The notes under the pieces: model-generated
Database searches by the model: none
The model's input: the letters and a program-made list of their open reading frames with translations, nothing else
Told to the model about the DNA's origin: nothing
DNA from: Rotaria sordida
Lineage: Eukaryota > Rotifera > Eurotatoria > Philodinida > Philodinidae
DNA length: 64,000 nt
NCBI GenBank assembly: GCA_905250125.1
Contig: CAJNOL010000550.1
Span: 1-64,000, forward strand
Direction: 5' to 3'
Program-made: the position numbers and the translations under genes
Shown: piece after piece, positions 25,187 through 38,700 of the stretch
How the letters are laid out: every line of letters begins with the position of its first letter
How positions within the stretch are numbered: the first letter of the stretch is position 1

Positions 25187-25873
25187 TAATCATCGCCAAT
25201 ATAAAAACTACGGCAAAATTTTTACTTTTAATAGTTAATAGAATAAAATCGTTGTAAACAAAGCTAGTTTTTTTTTGACAACAAAACATCATATGATTTT
25301 GTTTTAATGAAGGAGTTTGAGAAAACCTAACAAATAAATTAATTAATTTCAATTATAAGAAGAATTTAATTTAGATAGTTCTTTTTTTATTGAGTAGTAG
25401 CATTGCGCTCATTTGAATTTCTTTTTCAATATAAAGGCAATGAATGCATTGGCGGAAGTAATATAAACATCTGCATTGTACTGATTAACATGACATTGAC
25501 TTAATTGTTTCCTTGAAACGCCAACATCTAGGTCTAAGAATTGCGTCTGATGTCTCTATATTTGTTCTTTCAGCATTTACTTCTCGCTAAGGGATGGTGC
25601 AAATTAGATTGGACAATGTCATAATCTCTTTTTGGATCACTTAGATATACTCTCAGAAAGTCATTCTATTAATCATTCGCTAGAGAATTGTTTGCTCTAC
25701 AAAACTGTTGCATTTGTCTTTCAAATCAAATTTTCTTGTTCGAACACAATTTAAAATATTAACATTTAGTCAATCTAACTACGATGATCGAAAAACAAAG
25801 AAAAAATTATGCAGAATTTTTTAACAACGAGTTGCTAGAGTTTCAAACGTGTCACAAAATTCTGTATCTTTTA
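25187..25873. other. Intergenic, no gene seen
   Basis: AT-rich sequence without a frame or repeat that I can support. Confidence 0.5.
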
Positions 25874-26399
25874 ATATATGTCAGTGTTCGATTCGGATCG
25901 GTTCGAGTTACGAAAAAATATTTGAATTTCGGAGTGGATCTGCAGTCTGAACATTTTGCAGATACAAAAGGCATTTTGAATGTTTTCTTTCATTTAAAAG
26001 TACTATAAGAGAACGTAGAAAAGCTTATTAGAACAAGAAGTTATGCATTGCACGATCTTTGCTTCTACTTCACCGACTTTTCTTTATTGACATCGTACAA
26101 CGATACATAGCGAGTGCACTATGTATTCAATGGTGCTATACAAGTCGCAGGTTGTATGCATAAAAAAAAGATAAACAAGAAAAAATTCTATCACACAGTC
26201 ATGCTTTAACAACTACGGGATATCGACTAAGTATCAAGGACGAAAAGAGTTCAAGGACATATCCTTTGTTTCTAATTACACAATGAAAGGAAAAAAATAA
26301 GATTGAGAAATTGATTTTCTCAAGAAAAAGTGACAAGTGATCGACACTAGAGTTCGACTCGGATCACAAAAGTTTGACCCATGTCGGACACTGATATAT
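25874..26399. mobile_element. Putative MITE with short terminal inverted repeats
   Basis: The left end ATATATGTCAGTGTTCGATT is mirrored by GTCGGACACTGATATAT at the right, with subterminal GATCGGTTCGAGTT against a related CTCGGATC block. The length is about 525 bp with no coding frame. The inverted match is short, so confidence is moderate. Confidence 0.5.
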
Positions 26400-27963
26400 G
26401 TTTTAGAATTTTCAAACAAATTTTTGCGAGCAAAATCTTGCAGTAAAAACTAGGAAAATAAAACTCTTGTCTAACAGGATTATGTGATTTTTCTTTTTCC
26501 ATCCGATTCAACCTAATCGTTTTTGCCCTTTAACTTAGCAGTCACAACATTGTGTTCCCAATTAAATTCCACATCCGACAGCGTGAGATCGACTGTTTCA
26601 CACAGTAGGTCTCATTTTGGAAAACATGTTTCTTTCCGAAATACGTATAAAAATACCACTATATGTTAGTTACAAGCCTTTTTTCCGTGAAAGATAACAC
26701 GAGGAATCTTGGAAAGGTTATGAAAACAGAGAGCACAAGATTGTCTCTCTTCATTGATGCGAACTACATTACTCTTTTGGACTAGTCTTAATAAGCAAAG
26801 ACTTACACCAATGGATAAATATCTGCAGAAAATCGAAAATCACAGTTAGATAATTGAGAAGGTGTTCATATTTTAAATTTTGCTCCAGCAAGAAAAACTT
26901 ATTTAAAAAATAATCTCTGCAGTTTTGTTGAGTGAACAAACCTCTATCGAATGATTATAGAATGACTTTCGCAAAATGTACCAAAGTGATCCAGAAAAAA
27001 AAAGAAAATAATTTTGTATTATTTAATCTACGCCATACGTCATTTGGTGTTGTTCAAAGAAAGATTTGATTACTTGTATTTCATTTCAATCTTTATTGAC
27101 AAAATATTGAAAAAAATTCAACATGGATTTGAAGCTTTATCCAATTAGAATAATGATTAGAGAATTGTTTTTGTTTTCTTTGTCGTAAATTAATTTAGAT
27201 CTAATATGACGCAGTTAAGTAAATTGGCTATTGAGATGTTCGAGATAATTGTAAAATTTAAAAAATCAAAGAATTATCATTTTTTGTCAATGGAAAACTC
27301 AGATATCTGATTATATAATGAAAAAATAGAGGTGCACTTTACAAAAAAGTACACGCAAGAAAATTTATTTCCAAGATTGAACGAAGAAGAATTCATCAAT
27401 AGAAGATAAATGTGAATGGGCAACAATTTTCGTTAGATACAAACATTTTTTATTAAAATCATATTTTTTACCAATGTTGTGCCAATAGTAGAAAGATCGG
27501 CGTGAATACTATGTTTTGGTCATGGTCGTGACTCTGTCTGACGAAAATTCTATTGATTGTATTAGTATGATCTGTTACAAAGTGGCTATCGATACTGTCG
27601 ATATGAAACAAACACATTTATTCATACAATTAAAGTTCTTCTTTATTTGATGAACAAAATTAAAGTAAAATAACCAAAAAAGTTTAATTTAATGAACACG
27701 AAATTGAATCATATTTCTCGCAAAGTGAAAGATGAAATCATAAATGCATTCGCTGAATTCTCTGCTCTGAATAGTAGATTGCTTGAGACTGCTAAAAAAG
27801 CACGTTTTAGAAATTTCTTGCGTTGTGTTCTTGCCATTGCTCGTACTCTACTGAAATTATTTACTATTATTGCATCTGATTTAACAATAATAGAGTTTCA
27901 GAAGAAGAATGTGAGTTAAGTTGTCATACCAATTAAATGAAGCAATAGAAAAAATGTTGCTAA
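26400..27963. other. Intergenic, no gene seen
   Basis: AT-rich sequence. A 75-codon frame at 27692-27919 has no recognisable domain and no supporting splice context, so it is not called. Confidence 0.5.
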
Positions 27964-28679
27964 CGAGGAAATATCTCTAACTATCAAATCGCTTTTTGAT
28001 CGAGTATATACTCAAACAATAAACCTCAGTGAGCTATTAAATATCCTACAAGAGTTTGGTTTTTTAGGTCTCTTGAGGAGAGATATGCAATTAGTACTAC
28101 TACTAGTTTTTCTGTACTAGTATACTAATATATTCCATATCTTGACTAAACGTGCTCTGATTCAACTCAAATTTATATCAGTAGTAAGGCACTTAGTACT
28201 GATTAAGATTCCAGAGTTTGAAGATAAATCATTGTTTCTTATCGAAGATATGAATCTGTTTGGTATACTAAATGATTATTCTTAAAAAAAGCATGTGTTC
28301 TTGCTTAAAGATGCAAGTATTGATTCGTTTGATATTTTCAAGACACATTCATTTCATAGTTAGCATGCATGTGGAAATGTTAGCTTATTTGTCGGTGTTT
28401 TAGTAATAAAAATTGGAATCATGAATTCGTGTACTTTTATGATTGAACATACAGTACTGATATACTAAACTTAATTTTCCAAAGATGTCGATATCTTGCA
28501 TATGTATTTCACTGATCTAAATTAAATCTTTTTTTGTTTGAATGCGTTCTTTGCATAGAATCGTCGATGATCGAAATCGGCAAAGAGTATTAATTGTGTC
28601 CAGATATAAGTTGAAAAGAGAATGATATGTAAAGTAAAGAAGTGTCTGGATGAGCATATGTTCGCAATGAATGTATACA

Positions 28680-30974
28680 TGTCGGAGTTGACTCTAAAAT
28701 TTAGTTGCCTTTAAAAGGCAACTAGTTGACTTTAAAATGTATAATTATAAAGTTGTTATGCACTAATTGATAATAAATGGTTTTTTAACTGATGGAAACT
28801 TTTCGATCTGAATTTAACAAAGCAGTATTTATTAATTGTTGAACCATCATCACATTTAATAATGAAGGCGGCTTTCTACTCAAAGTTAGATGCTTATTTA
28901 AATGAGTTGGATGCTAAACGACAAGCGAAGTATTTAATAATAGCTGAAACATATGAAAAATTCGTCGAAATGCTCTCAACTGAAACAAAGTACGATCCTC
29001 AATTTAATTTTTGGGCAAAAAAATGTTTTACTATTGTTAAAACTAATGATCAATCCGTGGTGTATTCAGCAAAATAAAAATTACTAATAGTAAAATATGA
29101 GAATCTATTTGAAACTCTTCATGAATGTCATTTATCTGTCGGACACCTTGGAAGAGATAAAACCTGGCAGGAAGTAAGCTACCGGCAGGTTGTTTCGTGT
29201 TTTTAAACGTGTTTTCGCAATTTAGGTTAAACGCCAATATGCTCAGATACCACTTGAATTAATCAAGCTGTTTATTAGTTTATGTGATCAATGTGCATCA
29301 CGAAAAACTTTTCCTAAACCAGTTGTTGGGAAACCAATAGCATCTGTAGGTTTTATGACTAGAATACAGATGGATTTAATTGATATGAGGAGTAATGAAT
29401 TTAACGGTTTTAAGTGGATATTTCATGCAAAAGATCATTTTTCTAAATATTCGTGGTTATTTCCAATGGCATCCAAAGAAGCTATTGATGTAGCAAATAT
29501 ATTACGATCAATCTTTTATCAATTTGGTCCACCGAAGATACTTCAGTCCGACAATGGTCGAGAGTTTGTACCAAAGGTGATCACAGATTTAACAAAAACT
29601 TGGCCAGGTTTAGTGATAATCAATGGGCGACCAAGACACCCTCAGTCCTAGCGGTTGGTAGAAAGGGGTAACTCTGTCGTTCAACAACTTCTTGGTAAGT
29701 GGCTAAGTACGAACAATTCGTCTGATTGGCCCTCTGGACTTGGCCTGGTGGTGCTAGCTATTAACACTAGCATAGCAAAAATTATTAACAAGACACCTTT
29801 TGAAGTTGTTTTTGGACAACATTCACGTATAGATGATGACATGTGGAAATCTATTTTTAATCATCAACAACAAAGTGATATAAATAAAATTATTTTAGAA
29901 GAAGATTTACCTGATGAGATTGCAAACATAGTTAAAGAAACAGATTATGTTGATTTCGAATTAATTTCTGCTCAAGGTGATAATGATAATGATCGATTGA
30001 AGACAAATGAAAAAATGACAAACGCTGAACATCAAAAAGGTAGATCATGTTAGTGATGATGTACAGCAAGAAACTATTATTGATTATGAAGAATGTATTG
30101 ATGAAACTGAATTGACAGTTGATGATGGTAGTTCAAATATTAATGTGAAATCTAATGATCGCCATCGACGAGTTCGAGAAGAAGCTGAACAATCATACCT
30201 TAGAAATGCACAATCACAATTAGTTAAATATAAAATGAATTCAGCTAAACGACAACGAACGTATGTTATTGGTGATATTGTTGGTTGAAAGGTTTCAGAT
30301 GTCGATCGTACAAGTGCTTCATCCATGATTTTACCATGTAGAATAATTGACAAATATTCTCAAAATAATGAAATGCTGTACACAGTTGCTACTCAAAATG
30401 ATATCATCAAAGAAAGTTTTGATCAAATGGCATGTTTAGATCTTACTACAGCCAATTTTGCATCACTACGCGGTATTGATACTGATCAACTACCAACAAT
30501 TACTTTTATTTAAGCAAGTCAAATTTATACAAATTTTAAATCAATAGAAATTTGTAAATGTTCTGATAATTGTAATACAAATCGGTGTTATTGTAAGAAA
30601 AATAATCGAAAATGTTGTCCAAAATGTCGCAGCGATAGAAATTCAAGATGTAAAAATTCCTAGGTCTTTGTTTGGATCTATTGATAATGGATCCTAGATT
30701 TTCTTGTCTACTATAGTTATGCTTTTCTGCAATGTTCATTTCTTTGTCTCAACCTCATCTATTGAATAAAATGTTATTTATCATATCAATAACAACTTTA
30801 TGATTATACATTTTAAAGTCAACTCGTTCCATCCTAGTTCATTCTTAAATTGTACAGTCAACTAGCTCCATCCTAGTTGACTTTTCAATTTTAAAGACAA
30901 CTAGTTGACTCTTAAATTTTAAAGTGAACTAGTTGCCTTTTAAATGCAACTGAATTTTAGAGTGAAATCCGACA
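28680..30974 (+). mobile_element. Integrase-type (Ginger-like) DNA transposon nested in the palindrome
   Basis: It has its own terminal inverted repeats: TGTCGGAGTTGACTCTAAAA on the left and a mirrored TTTTAGAGTGAAATCCGACA at the right, continuing inward through CTAGTTGACT-rich subrepeats. The right arm has extra tandem copies of that motif. The body encodes an rve-type integrase with a zinc-binding motif upstream and a Cys-rich tail. Ends TGT...ACA plus a cellular-type integrase fit Ginger-class transposons; LTRs and a reverse transcriptase are absent. That placement is inference. Confidence 0.7.
28862..30661 (+). pseudogene. Degraded rve-integrase transposase
   Basis: Pieces in order: an N-terminal helical part (28862-29077), an HHCC-like zinc motif (HECHLSVGHLGRDK then LCDQCASRK) and the integrase core. 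In the core are the first Asp in QMDLIDM, the second in QSDNGREF and the Glu in LVERGNS. The C-terminal part includes YVIGDIVG and VDRTS, then a Cys-rich tail (CKCSDNCNTNRCYCKK). A probable intron lies at 29173-29225. In-frame stops at 29075-29077, 29649-29651 (inside the core, just before the Glu) and about 30286, plus a frame change near 30050, make it non-functional as read. It resembles KRBA2/Ginger integrases. Confidence 0.75.
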
Positions 30975-31997
30975 TATATTTAGTCACGATAATTAATTTC
31001 TACTACTATTACAAATCTCATGAGTATGATTGTTCCTCTTGTTTGTTCATTGGGTACAGTTTATCGTGACTATATATTATGTACTGACCATTTTTTCAAC
31101 AACTCTCACTTCCACTGATTAAATGATTCACTCAATTTTCTATATTTTTGTTGATTGTTTTCTGATTTATAAATATATGACTGAAAATAGATCACATGAT
31201 GAAAAGTGTATGAATTCATGATTCCAATTTTTATTACTAAAGCACCGACAAATAAGCTAACATTTCCACATGCATGCTAACTATGAAATAAATGTGTCCT
31301 GAAAATATCAAATGAATCAATACTTCCATCTTTAAGCAAGAGCACATGCTTTTTAAAAAAATAATCATTCAGTATACCAAACAGATTCATATCTTCGATA
31401 AGAAACAATGATTTATCTTCAAACTCTGGAATCTTAATCAGTACTAAGTGCCTTACTACTGATATAAATTTGAGTTGGATCAGAGCATGTTTAGTCAAGA
31501 TATGGAATATATTAGTATACTAGTACAGAAAAACTAGCAGTAGTGCTAATTGCATATCTCTCCTCAAGAGACCTAAAAAACCAAACTCTTGTAGGACATT
31601 TAATAGGTCACTAAGATCTATTGTTTGAGTATATACTCGATCAAAAAGCAATTTGACAGTTGGGAATGTTCCCTCATAAGAAGATTATTAGTAAAGTGAA
31701 AAAAGAAGGATAGTAAAAAAAAGTCCAACTGGTAAGTGACACATTCATAATAAGTTATGTAATTTGCATGAAATTGATAAAAGTTGTGACATAATTAATT
31801 AAATTAAAAGTTTGTCATAACTGGTCGTGACCGTGCGTCGTAGCGATAACATTGATACCTAGATAATAGATATGCGAATGAATTTAAAGAACGGACAAAC
31901 GTTGAAATCGAGTATTATCTGTATCTAAAAAAAATTTTATTCTTACTGCAAGCACTCTTTTATACACGTCATAATTCGAAGGAATGTAGACGTATAT

Positions 31998-32417
31998 TTC
32001 ATGCGACGTTTAGAAGTCGACAAGTTCAGTTCAGATTATAAGAATTGTTTAAACAATTCTTTTCATAGGAACTGATCTGTTTCAGCAGTTTAGTACTTGA
32101 AACTGATAAGTCAGAACAATTTTTGTTCTATTTTTCAGAAAAACACTTCCTGATATAAAAATCTTCATTCAGTTTTGGGAACGATACATCTAGGTACAAA
32201 AGCTGTTGCACTGTTTTGAGAACGACACTTCCGGATATAAAAAGGTTTTGTTCTCTTACTGAAATGCCGTTCATAAAACAAAAAAAAATCCAAATAGCTC
32301 AGTTCTAGGAACTGAACTGTTGGAATAGATTAATTCCTATGATAGAAACTGTTTGAACAGACTTTGTGATATGATTTGAACTATGAACCGGGAGCTTGTC
32401 GACACCAGCAATGTTTT
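31998..32417. mobile_element. Inverted-repeat element flanked by 9-bp direct repeats
   Basis: The 9-bp word GACGTATAT occurs immediately outside both ends (31989-31997 and 32418-32426). Inside, GTCGACAAG and the following TTCAGTTCAGAT and CATAGGAAC blocks recur inverted near the right end, around GAACTGAACTG and CTTGTCGACACC. The centre has a direct duplication (GAACGATACATCTAGGTAC against GAACGACACTTCCGGATAT). A 9-bp duplication would fit a Mutator-like family. Confidence 0.55.
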
Positions 32418-32426
32418 GACGTATAT

Positions 32427-35392
32427 ATCGTTGTTTTGTAGAAAATCTTATGTTTATATTGGGATTTCAAGTAAGAATCGTATTCCATCAACGTTGATGA
32501 ATCTAATTAACAAAAAATCTAGTTAATGTTGGTTTGCATCTGTAATTAGACTGAATTTATAGATGCAAAAGTCAATCTTTCATTTTTTATTTCAATGAAC
32601 TTTTTAATGAATATCTTCTGAATAGTGTTTTTAACGTTTGATTTACTGACTGTTAGATTAAATTGAAAGTCATTTAGTTTTAAAAGAAGTATTCTCTTTG
32701 ACATTCTTATTCATCAATATGTGTATTAAAGTTATACACATTTTATCATGATTTTGAAACATTTCTTTAGTAGAGCTATTAAGCGAATTTTACCGTCAAT
32801 AGTTTTAAAAAAGACATCTTCTGTCATGAATTCATGATAGTTAGTTGAAAATTTTTACAAAGCTTATGAACCATGTTGAATATTTCATTTACGAACATGT
32901 TTTAAAAATTATGAATTTCATCGAATTTTTGTTTAGTGATTATTTTTAGATCTTTCAAAAGTTGACCAAACAATTCCACAAAAGTCTTAAAATGTAACTT
33001 TAATGCATTACATACATCATTATTTCGTTTATTTCTATTACATTTGATCTACATTTTTTGTTTTATACTAATAAAGAACTGAACGTCGATCGTCACTAGA
33101 AATTATTGTAATTATGACATTGATAAGCACAGATATCTATAGGAAGTATATTGAATAAAATTTTAAAGAGTAAGATACTAAATTCTTTAAAAAAAACATG
33201 CAAATTTTTCAAACTGTACAAGAACCATTCGTATGCGACTTTTGAAACAAACTGTATTCATATCTAGATATAGTGTAATTTAGCTTTTTTATATGTATAT
33301 ACTTGCAAGATCATATATTTCATTGATGAATATTCACATGTATATGCCGATAATCTAGCAGATATATCTTCACATGCATTTCTTAAATGTTTCTAGTGTG
33401 ACATTCAACAGTAGATAGAATAAAATAGAATAATAAATGACCTAGGAGTTACTAATGACAAAAAAAAGCTGTTCTAAATGTCAAAAAACATGTGTAACGG
33501 ATGTTTTATATTAGTAGTGTTATTTAGTATAATAGATATCGAATAATAGAGTATTCAAAGATAAGAGAGTAACATTTCAATATAGTCAAGATACAGCTGT
33601 GTATTTGTATATCCTTTTTTTATCAATTTCATTACTTTTTTGTCTATTATAAGAACTTTTTCATAATAATATTTGTTCATCTAGTCGTACCAAAAGTTTA
33701 GACATTGTTTATTAATTATCTACACGTAAATATGCTTTTAACCTTGACAAATCAAAGGCATTGAATAACTTGAAATGTGACCATTATTTGATAAAATATC
33801 ATCTTTCAATAAGTAAACTCAAAATAATTATTATTCAAAGAGCATCATTAGTTTATGTTCGTAATTTCTTTATCTATCGATTATTTATTATTATTATTTT
33901 CAAAGATACTATAATAAATAGTCTTTTGTTTATAACGGACTACTTCATATTTTATATATAACGTGACACTCTTCGAGTTATATAGAACATATAAAGAAAG
34001 AAAGGATGCATCACAAATCAGTTTATTACGCAGGGAAAATTTTTTATATAAAATCCAAAGAACAAATTTTTATAAAGATTATTTTTTACGATAATATGAT
34101 TTATTTCAAAATACGAATAATTATTTTTTTTTACCATGTGGAATAAGAAAAGAAATGAAATATTTAATTAGCGAATCTGTATATTCAATAGTCACAACTG
34201 TCTTCTAGTTTCTTCTATCAGATTTGTGCTTTAGAATTTTTTCTATATGCATTTTGACAAGCTATTATTGAAAGTTCCTTTTCATGATTACATCCATTAA
34301 AAAATCTTGATAACCCACAGCGTAAAATAAATGCTCTGAAATAGCCCTTCTTTGTCATCAAAACGTTTCCATTGTATTTGACATTATAATTTTTTTAGAG
34401 ATTCTATAAAAGAAAAAAAGCTTTTTATATCATAGAATATATTACAATAATGAGAAATAGCACTAATCAATGGTCTCATAGAAAAAAATAAAATACGTAT
34501 ATTTGCAGTTTTTTTCATTTCTCAATTGAGATACTTTGTTTTAAATCAAAACATCAATGAACTCACATGCGACTTAACCTGAAAGTCGTTTTAGATAAAT
34601 TCAAAAAAAAATGATAAGAATTAAAAAATAAATATAAAAGTAGGAGAAGACAAACGAAAAAAAAGAAATTTTCAACATCTGAATCACATATAATTTACCT
34701 TCTTTTCATGAAAAGATCTGTCTTTTCAATGGAATATACAATGCTAAGAATAGCCTCATATGGACAATCAGCCATAAAATGGCTGGAATAAATGGTTATC
34801 TCAAGCAGAAAAGTGAATTTCTACTGAACATAACTGTTTGACAAAAATCATATGACGAGAATCTAACAACAATGATTATTTTAAATAATAGAACAATGAA
34901 TCCAGATAGCTTATACGAAAAAATACTTCGAATCCTTGGTTGTTATAGAAACAAAATAGTAGAGAACAACTAAATGCTGAAACAATTATTTGTTTGCATT
35001 TCTACTAAAAGATTCATAGCTGCTGAATCTATCTAATTTGAATTACGCAAGTTAAAACATCATAGAACGAATACAAAACTTTGTTTATCAAATAAATATT
35101 TTTGTCTTTAATCTCTATCGAATTTGGATTGAAATGTAAAATGATGTTCTTATCTTTCTTTCTTTTTTTAATCAACATATATCTTATTCAAGAAAACAGC
35201 GAAAAACAATTTTTCATATTTGTTAAAACAAAACTGATTTGATATACAAATCAATGGCCAAATACAATAGCAACAAATATCATCTACATTTGATCATTTC
35301 ATTTGCATCATAACGAGTGAATAAAATATTTTTCAAATACAAAACAAAATGAATTTTTAAAACGTTGAAAATAACAGACTTCTAATATCAGT
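32427..35392. other. Intergenic, no gene seen
   Basis: About 3 kb of very AT-rich sequence. I see no frame with domain character, no strong splice-site pairs and no long inverted repeat. It lies downstream of the small minus-strand gene at 35393. Confidence 0.5.
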
Positions 35393-35704
35393 TCATGCTG
35401 TCGATGATGATGAAGATATTGGAGCATTAAATATTAGTTCATTATAGATAATAGATCGAAGCAATTCTTCACTTTTTTTAATTTTTTTCATACTTGTTTC
35501 CTATTAAATAAAAATATATTAAAATAGATTATTGAGAATTCTTATTCTAATCATACCTTTATTTTATATGATTTTACTGGTTCAGAAAGAAGGGCAATAA
35601 GACATTGATCACCTGTTGAATCTATTAAATAAAACTATATAATCACATTAAACATATTGATATCACATACATCTTTGAATCGGTATTACTGGTTTTTTTG
35701 CCAT
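35393..35704 (-). CDS. Small three-exon gene, 68-residue protein of unknown function
   Basis: On the minus strand, an ATG at 35704-35702 opens exon 1 (35671-35704). It is followed by exon 2 (35557-35621) and exon 3 (35393-35500), ending in TGA. Both introns (about 50 bp) have GT-AG borders (GTATGTG and GTATGAT donors, TTTAATAG-type acceptors) and the phases agree, giving 207 nt. The product starts MAKKPVIPIQRYSTGDQ, continues CLIALLSEPVKSYKIK and a basic helical stretch (KKIKKSEELLRSIIYNEL), and ends in a Ser run. I do not recognise the family. The exons are too short to be found by open-frame length. The coherent splicing supports a real gene, but chance cannot be excluded. Confidence 0.55.
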
Positions 35705-38700
35705 TTTTTAAAAGATATTTTCAACTTATATTGATGTACAGATTATTTCTCTATATTTATTTTAATCCGCTGAATCGAATTCTCTGTATATTCAATTTTC
35801 TATCAATAATATTTTCTTATTCTATAATGTAAATATTATCAAAACAAATAGAAAGACAAAAAAAAACAATATGTTAATAATCTTTGTATATTGAGTGAAG
35901 TAATAAAAAGATAAAAATACGAGAAATGGATATTTTCAACGTAAAAACAGTGACTAATGTCGATACCATTCATGAAAAACTGAATAAGTCGAATGTATAT
36001 AAATATGAAAGAAAAAGAATTTTTTAACATCAAATTAGGTACTCATTTATAGAAGGAAGGTCATACAACATAGAATATATATGATAATTTGACTATCTGG
36101 CAATCAATAATGTATATCAAAATAATTTTATTATTTAAAGTTTATAGTACTTGAGAAACTTTTATTCCATATATAATTTTAATAAATTAATTCTAATAAA
36201 AGAGTATGTCATACGAAGACCAAAGAGTAAGAATGTTGAATATAGAAAATAAACAAGAAAAAAAAACACAAATCTTTAAAAACAAGTACCTATAACATTA
36301 CATTAGTTGATTTTCATCGTTGTTAATTTAATTGGCATTGTTTGGTAAGTAAATAAATTTCATCGTTCAGCGAATGTTTCTTTTTCTCTAGGTTATTTAC
36401 ACAAATTTTTTACAAAACTAAAAACTAAAAGCGCTTTTAAAGATATGTCTGCAATAGGAAAAATTAGTCTATTATTTAAATATTAACTTAAGAAAAATTT
36501 ATGTTTATCTTTTTCAATATTAACGTCTATGTTTCCATACTTATCTTAGAAACAAGTGCAGACTTACAACAAAATTGTTTTTGATTGTTACAAATTTTTA
36601 TCCATTATTTTTAATTTGTTTCCAAACCGAAAATATAATTATAACACTACAGTCGTCGATCAATATGTATGGAATAGAAAGAACAAAATCTTTTCTCAAA
36701 TAAATTCCACTAAATTCAAAAAGAAAAAAACAGAATACAAAAATACATGACAAATTGTCGATGACACAGAAAAAGAAATGACTGAGAAAAATGACATTTT
36801 CAGTCGTAAACTAAATAGAGAAGAAAAAAGTTTTTGTTTGAATTAAATATTAAAGAATAAAGGTTTGTTATATTATAGAAATAAAGTTAAATATACGATT
36901 TATCTCTGACTATTTATACACAGAATGATAACATGCAAAAAAAATGTTTTATTAATCAAAACGAGCAAAATGTACTCAGATCGAACGACATGAGAAGTAC
37001 TCCTGACCTATAGATGTTACGAACATAAAGACCTGAAAGCATTTATTTCTCTACTAAAAATATCCTCTAAATATTACTTTTCTTGTAGATATGATTCGAA
37101 AAATGTTAATAAAATTTTCAAGCAAGCATGGAAAAATGCATTAATATTAATTACATTTAATATTTTCTACAATAAATCATAGAAAATTTTTATTCGCGAC
37201 ATCTGTTTTATTTTACTTTGTATATAATAACCACCAATAGGAAGCAATTGAAAATTGAATATACAGCTGGTCTGATGATAATTACTACCAGTATCCTTGA
37301 ATCTTATTTTGTTTATTCAAATTGTTTCTTATTATTTCATAAATTGCAAAGCAAAAGTTCGGCTATTTTTTCAATCTAGATATATCTGTTAAATAATTTG
37401 TTAATGTTTAAATAAAAAATTTGATTGAAAACTTTGATTTGATTAGTTTTGACAGACTCTTTCTTTTTCAGTTAAAGAGAATTTGAACGTTAATGATGAA
37501 TATTAAACGATTGAAACTTTCATATATAGTGAATAATTGCATTTCCTCTTGAAAAATTGCAAGTAGATGATGCTATCAAAAACAAAACATCACTTACGCA
37601 CTTTTTTCTATCAGAATAAAATCATATTTGGGAGATAAGAAAAAAGGCATATCGACCTTTTTTGGCATAATATCAAATATGTTATTCTTTTAGAGGCCTT
37701 GTAATTTTCCATTTTAAAGGTTTGCAATCACACGAAAAAGATGTTTGCCTACTCACTCGGTTGAAAAAGATTCATTCTTAATATACAGACTTTTGAGAAT
37801 TTGAAGTTACGCATTCGTCGATGTGAGCAGAACAATGTTAAAGAAATGACAGAATAAAAGTTTGCTTCCGTTGATTGGGATTACCTTCTCAATGTTATAA
37901 ATTTTCCTCAGCAGAAACAATTATGCATATGAAAAGCAATGCATTGGAAATTTTCTCATCAAGAAGAAGAGTTTTTTGTTTAAATCTATTGAAAAAAAAA
38001 TTAATATTGGAAAAGTGTTTTGATTTAAAATCTAGCATATGACATGTTGTTTTTCTCTTTACGAATAAAATATATCAACATTCTTTTCACCTTATTCTAA
38101 TTAATAAATTTGTTCTATAAAGTCTATATTTGTATGTTCGAGAAAATAAATAATTTATCAAAAGATTCATTTTTAGTTAATATCTTATTCGATATAGTCT
38201 TCAATACATATAGATTGTTTGGATATTATGAGTAAGCGTAAATAAACATTCTTATTATAATTATATCGACGAGTGTATTAATAAGCAACTTTGATGTAAT
38301 TATAGTTGAAGTTAATTCGATAATGTTTTCAACCTTATTTTTCATATATTCATATTCCTTATTTGTTCAATTATTGTTGTGATACGACTGGATAAAATTG
38401 CTTTAAATTGATAAAAAACAATAATCTATAGAAACTTTTATTAGTTTCTTGTAAAGTCAACCGTGAATATCAATAGTTAGAATGAATACATTTACATAGT
38501 TCATTCCATTCAGATTCATATTTAAGTTTCACAAAATCAAAATAGATTTGTTCAAATTAGTGGCGTAACCAAGAATGGCTTATTGAGTGAAATGAGCAAA
38601 CAAAAGATATTCGAAGATATTTGAACCAAGTAATGATCAATATGCATAACCTGATGCGTTTTGATCTTGACTTTTTTTATTAAATTAAACTCATAGGAAA

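Larger units (their letters stand above)
27964..31676. mobile_element. Large palindromic element, CGAGGGA family, with nested transposon
   Basis: The left arm (27964 to about 28440) and right arm (about 31215-31676) are inverted copies roughly 470 bp long and nearly identical. For example GTTAGCATGCATGTGGAAAT mirrors ATTTCCACATGCATGCTAAC. Ends are CGAGGAAATATCTC and GGGAATGTTCCCTCA; the direct repeat TAA flanks both (27961-27963 and 31677-31679). The terminus matches foldback copies A-C. The centre is interrupted by the integrase-type element at 28680-30974. Each arm contains the same 70-codon frame in mirror orientation, which I treat as non-coding. Confidence 0.8.

Noticed and set aside
27692..27919. 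75-codon frame next to the nested transposon
   Set aside because: No recognisable domain, lies outside the element ends, and codon pattern is not distinctive.
28143..31498. Matching 70-codon frames in the two arms of the large palindrome (LIQLKFISVVRHLVLIKI)
   Set aside because: Their similarity follows from the arms being inverted copies. The left copy has a stop and nothing resembles a known protein.
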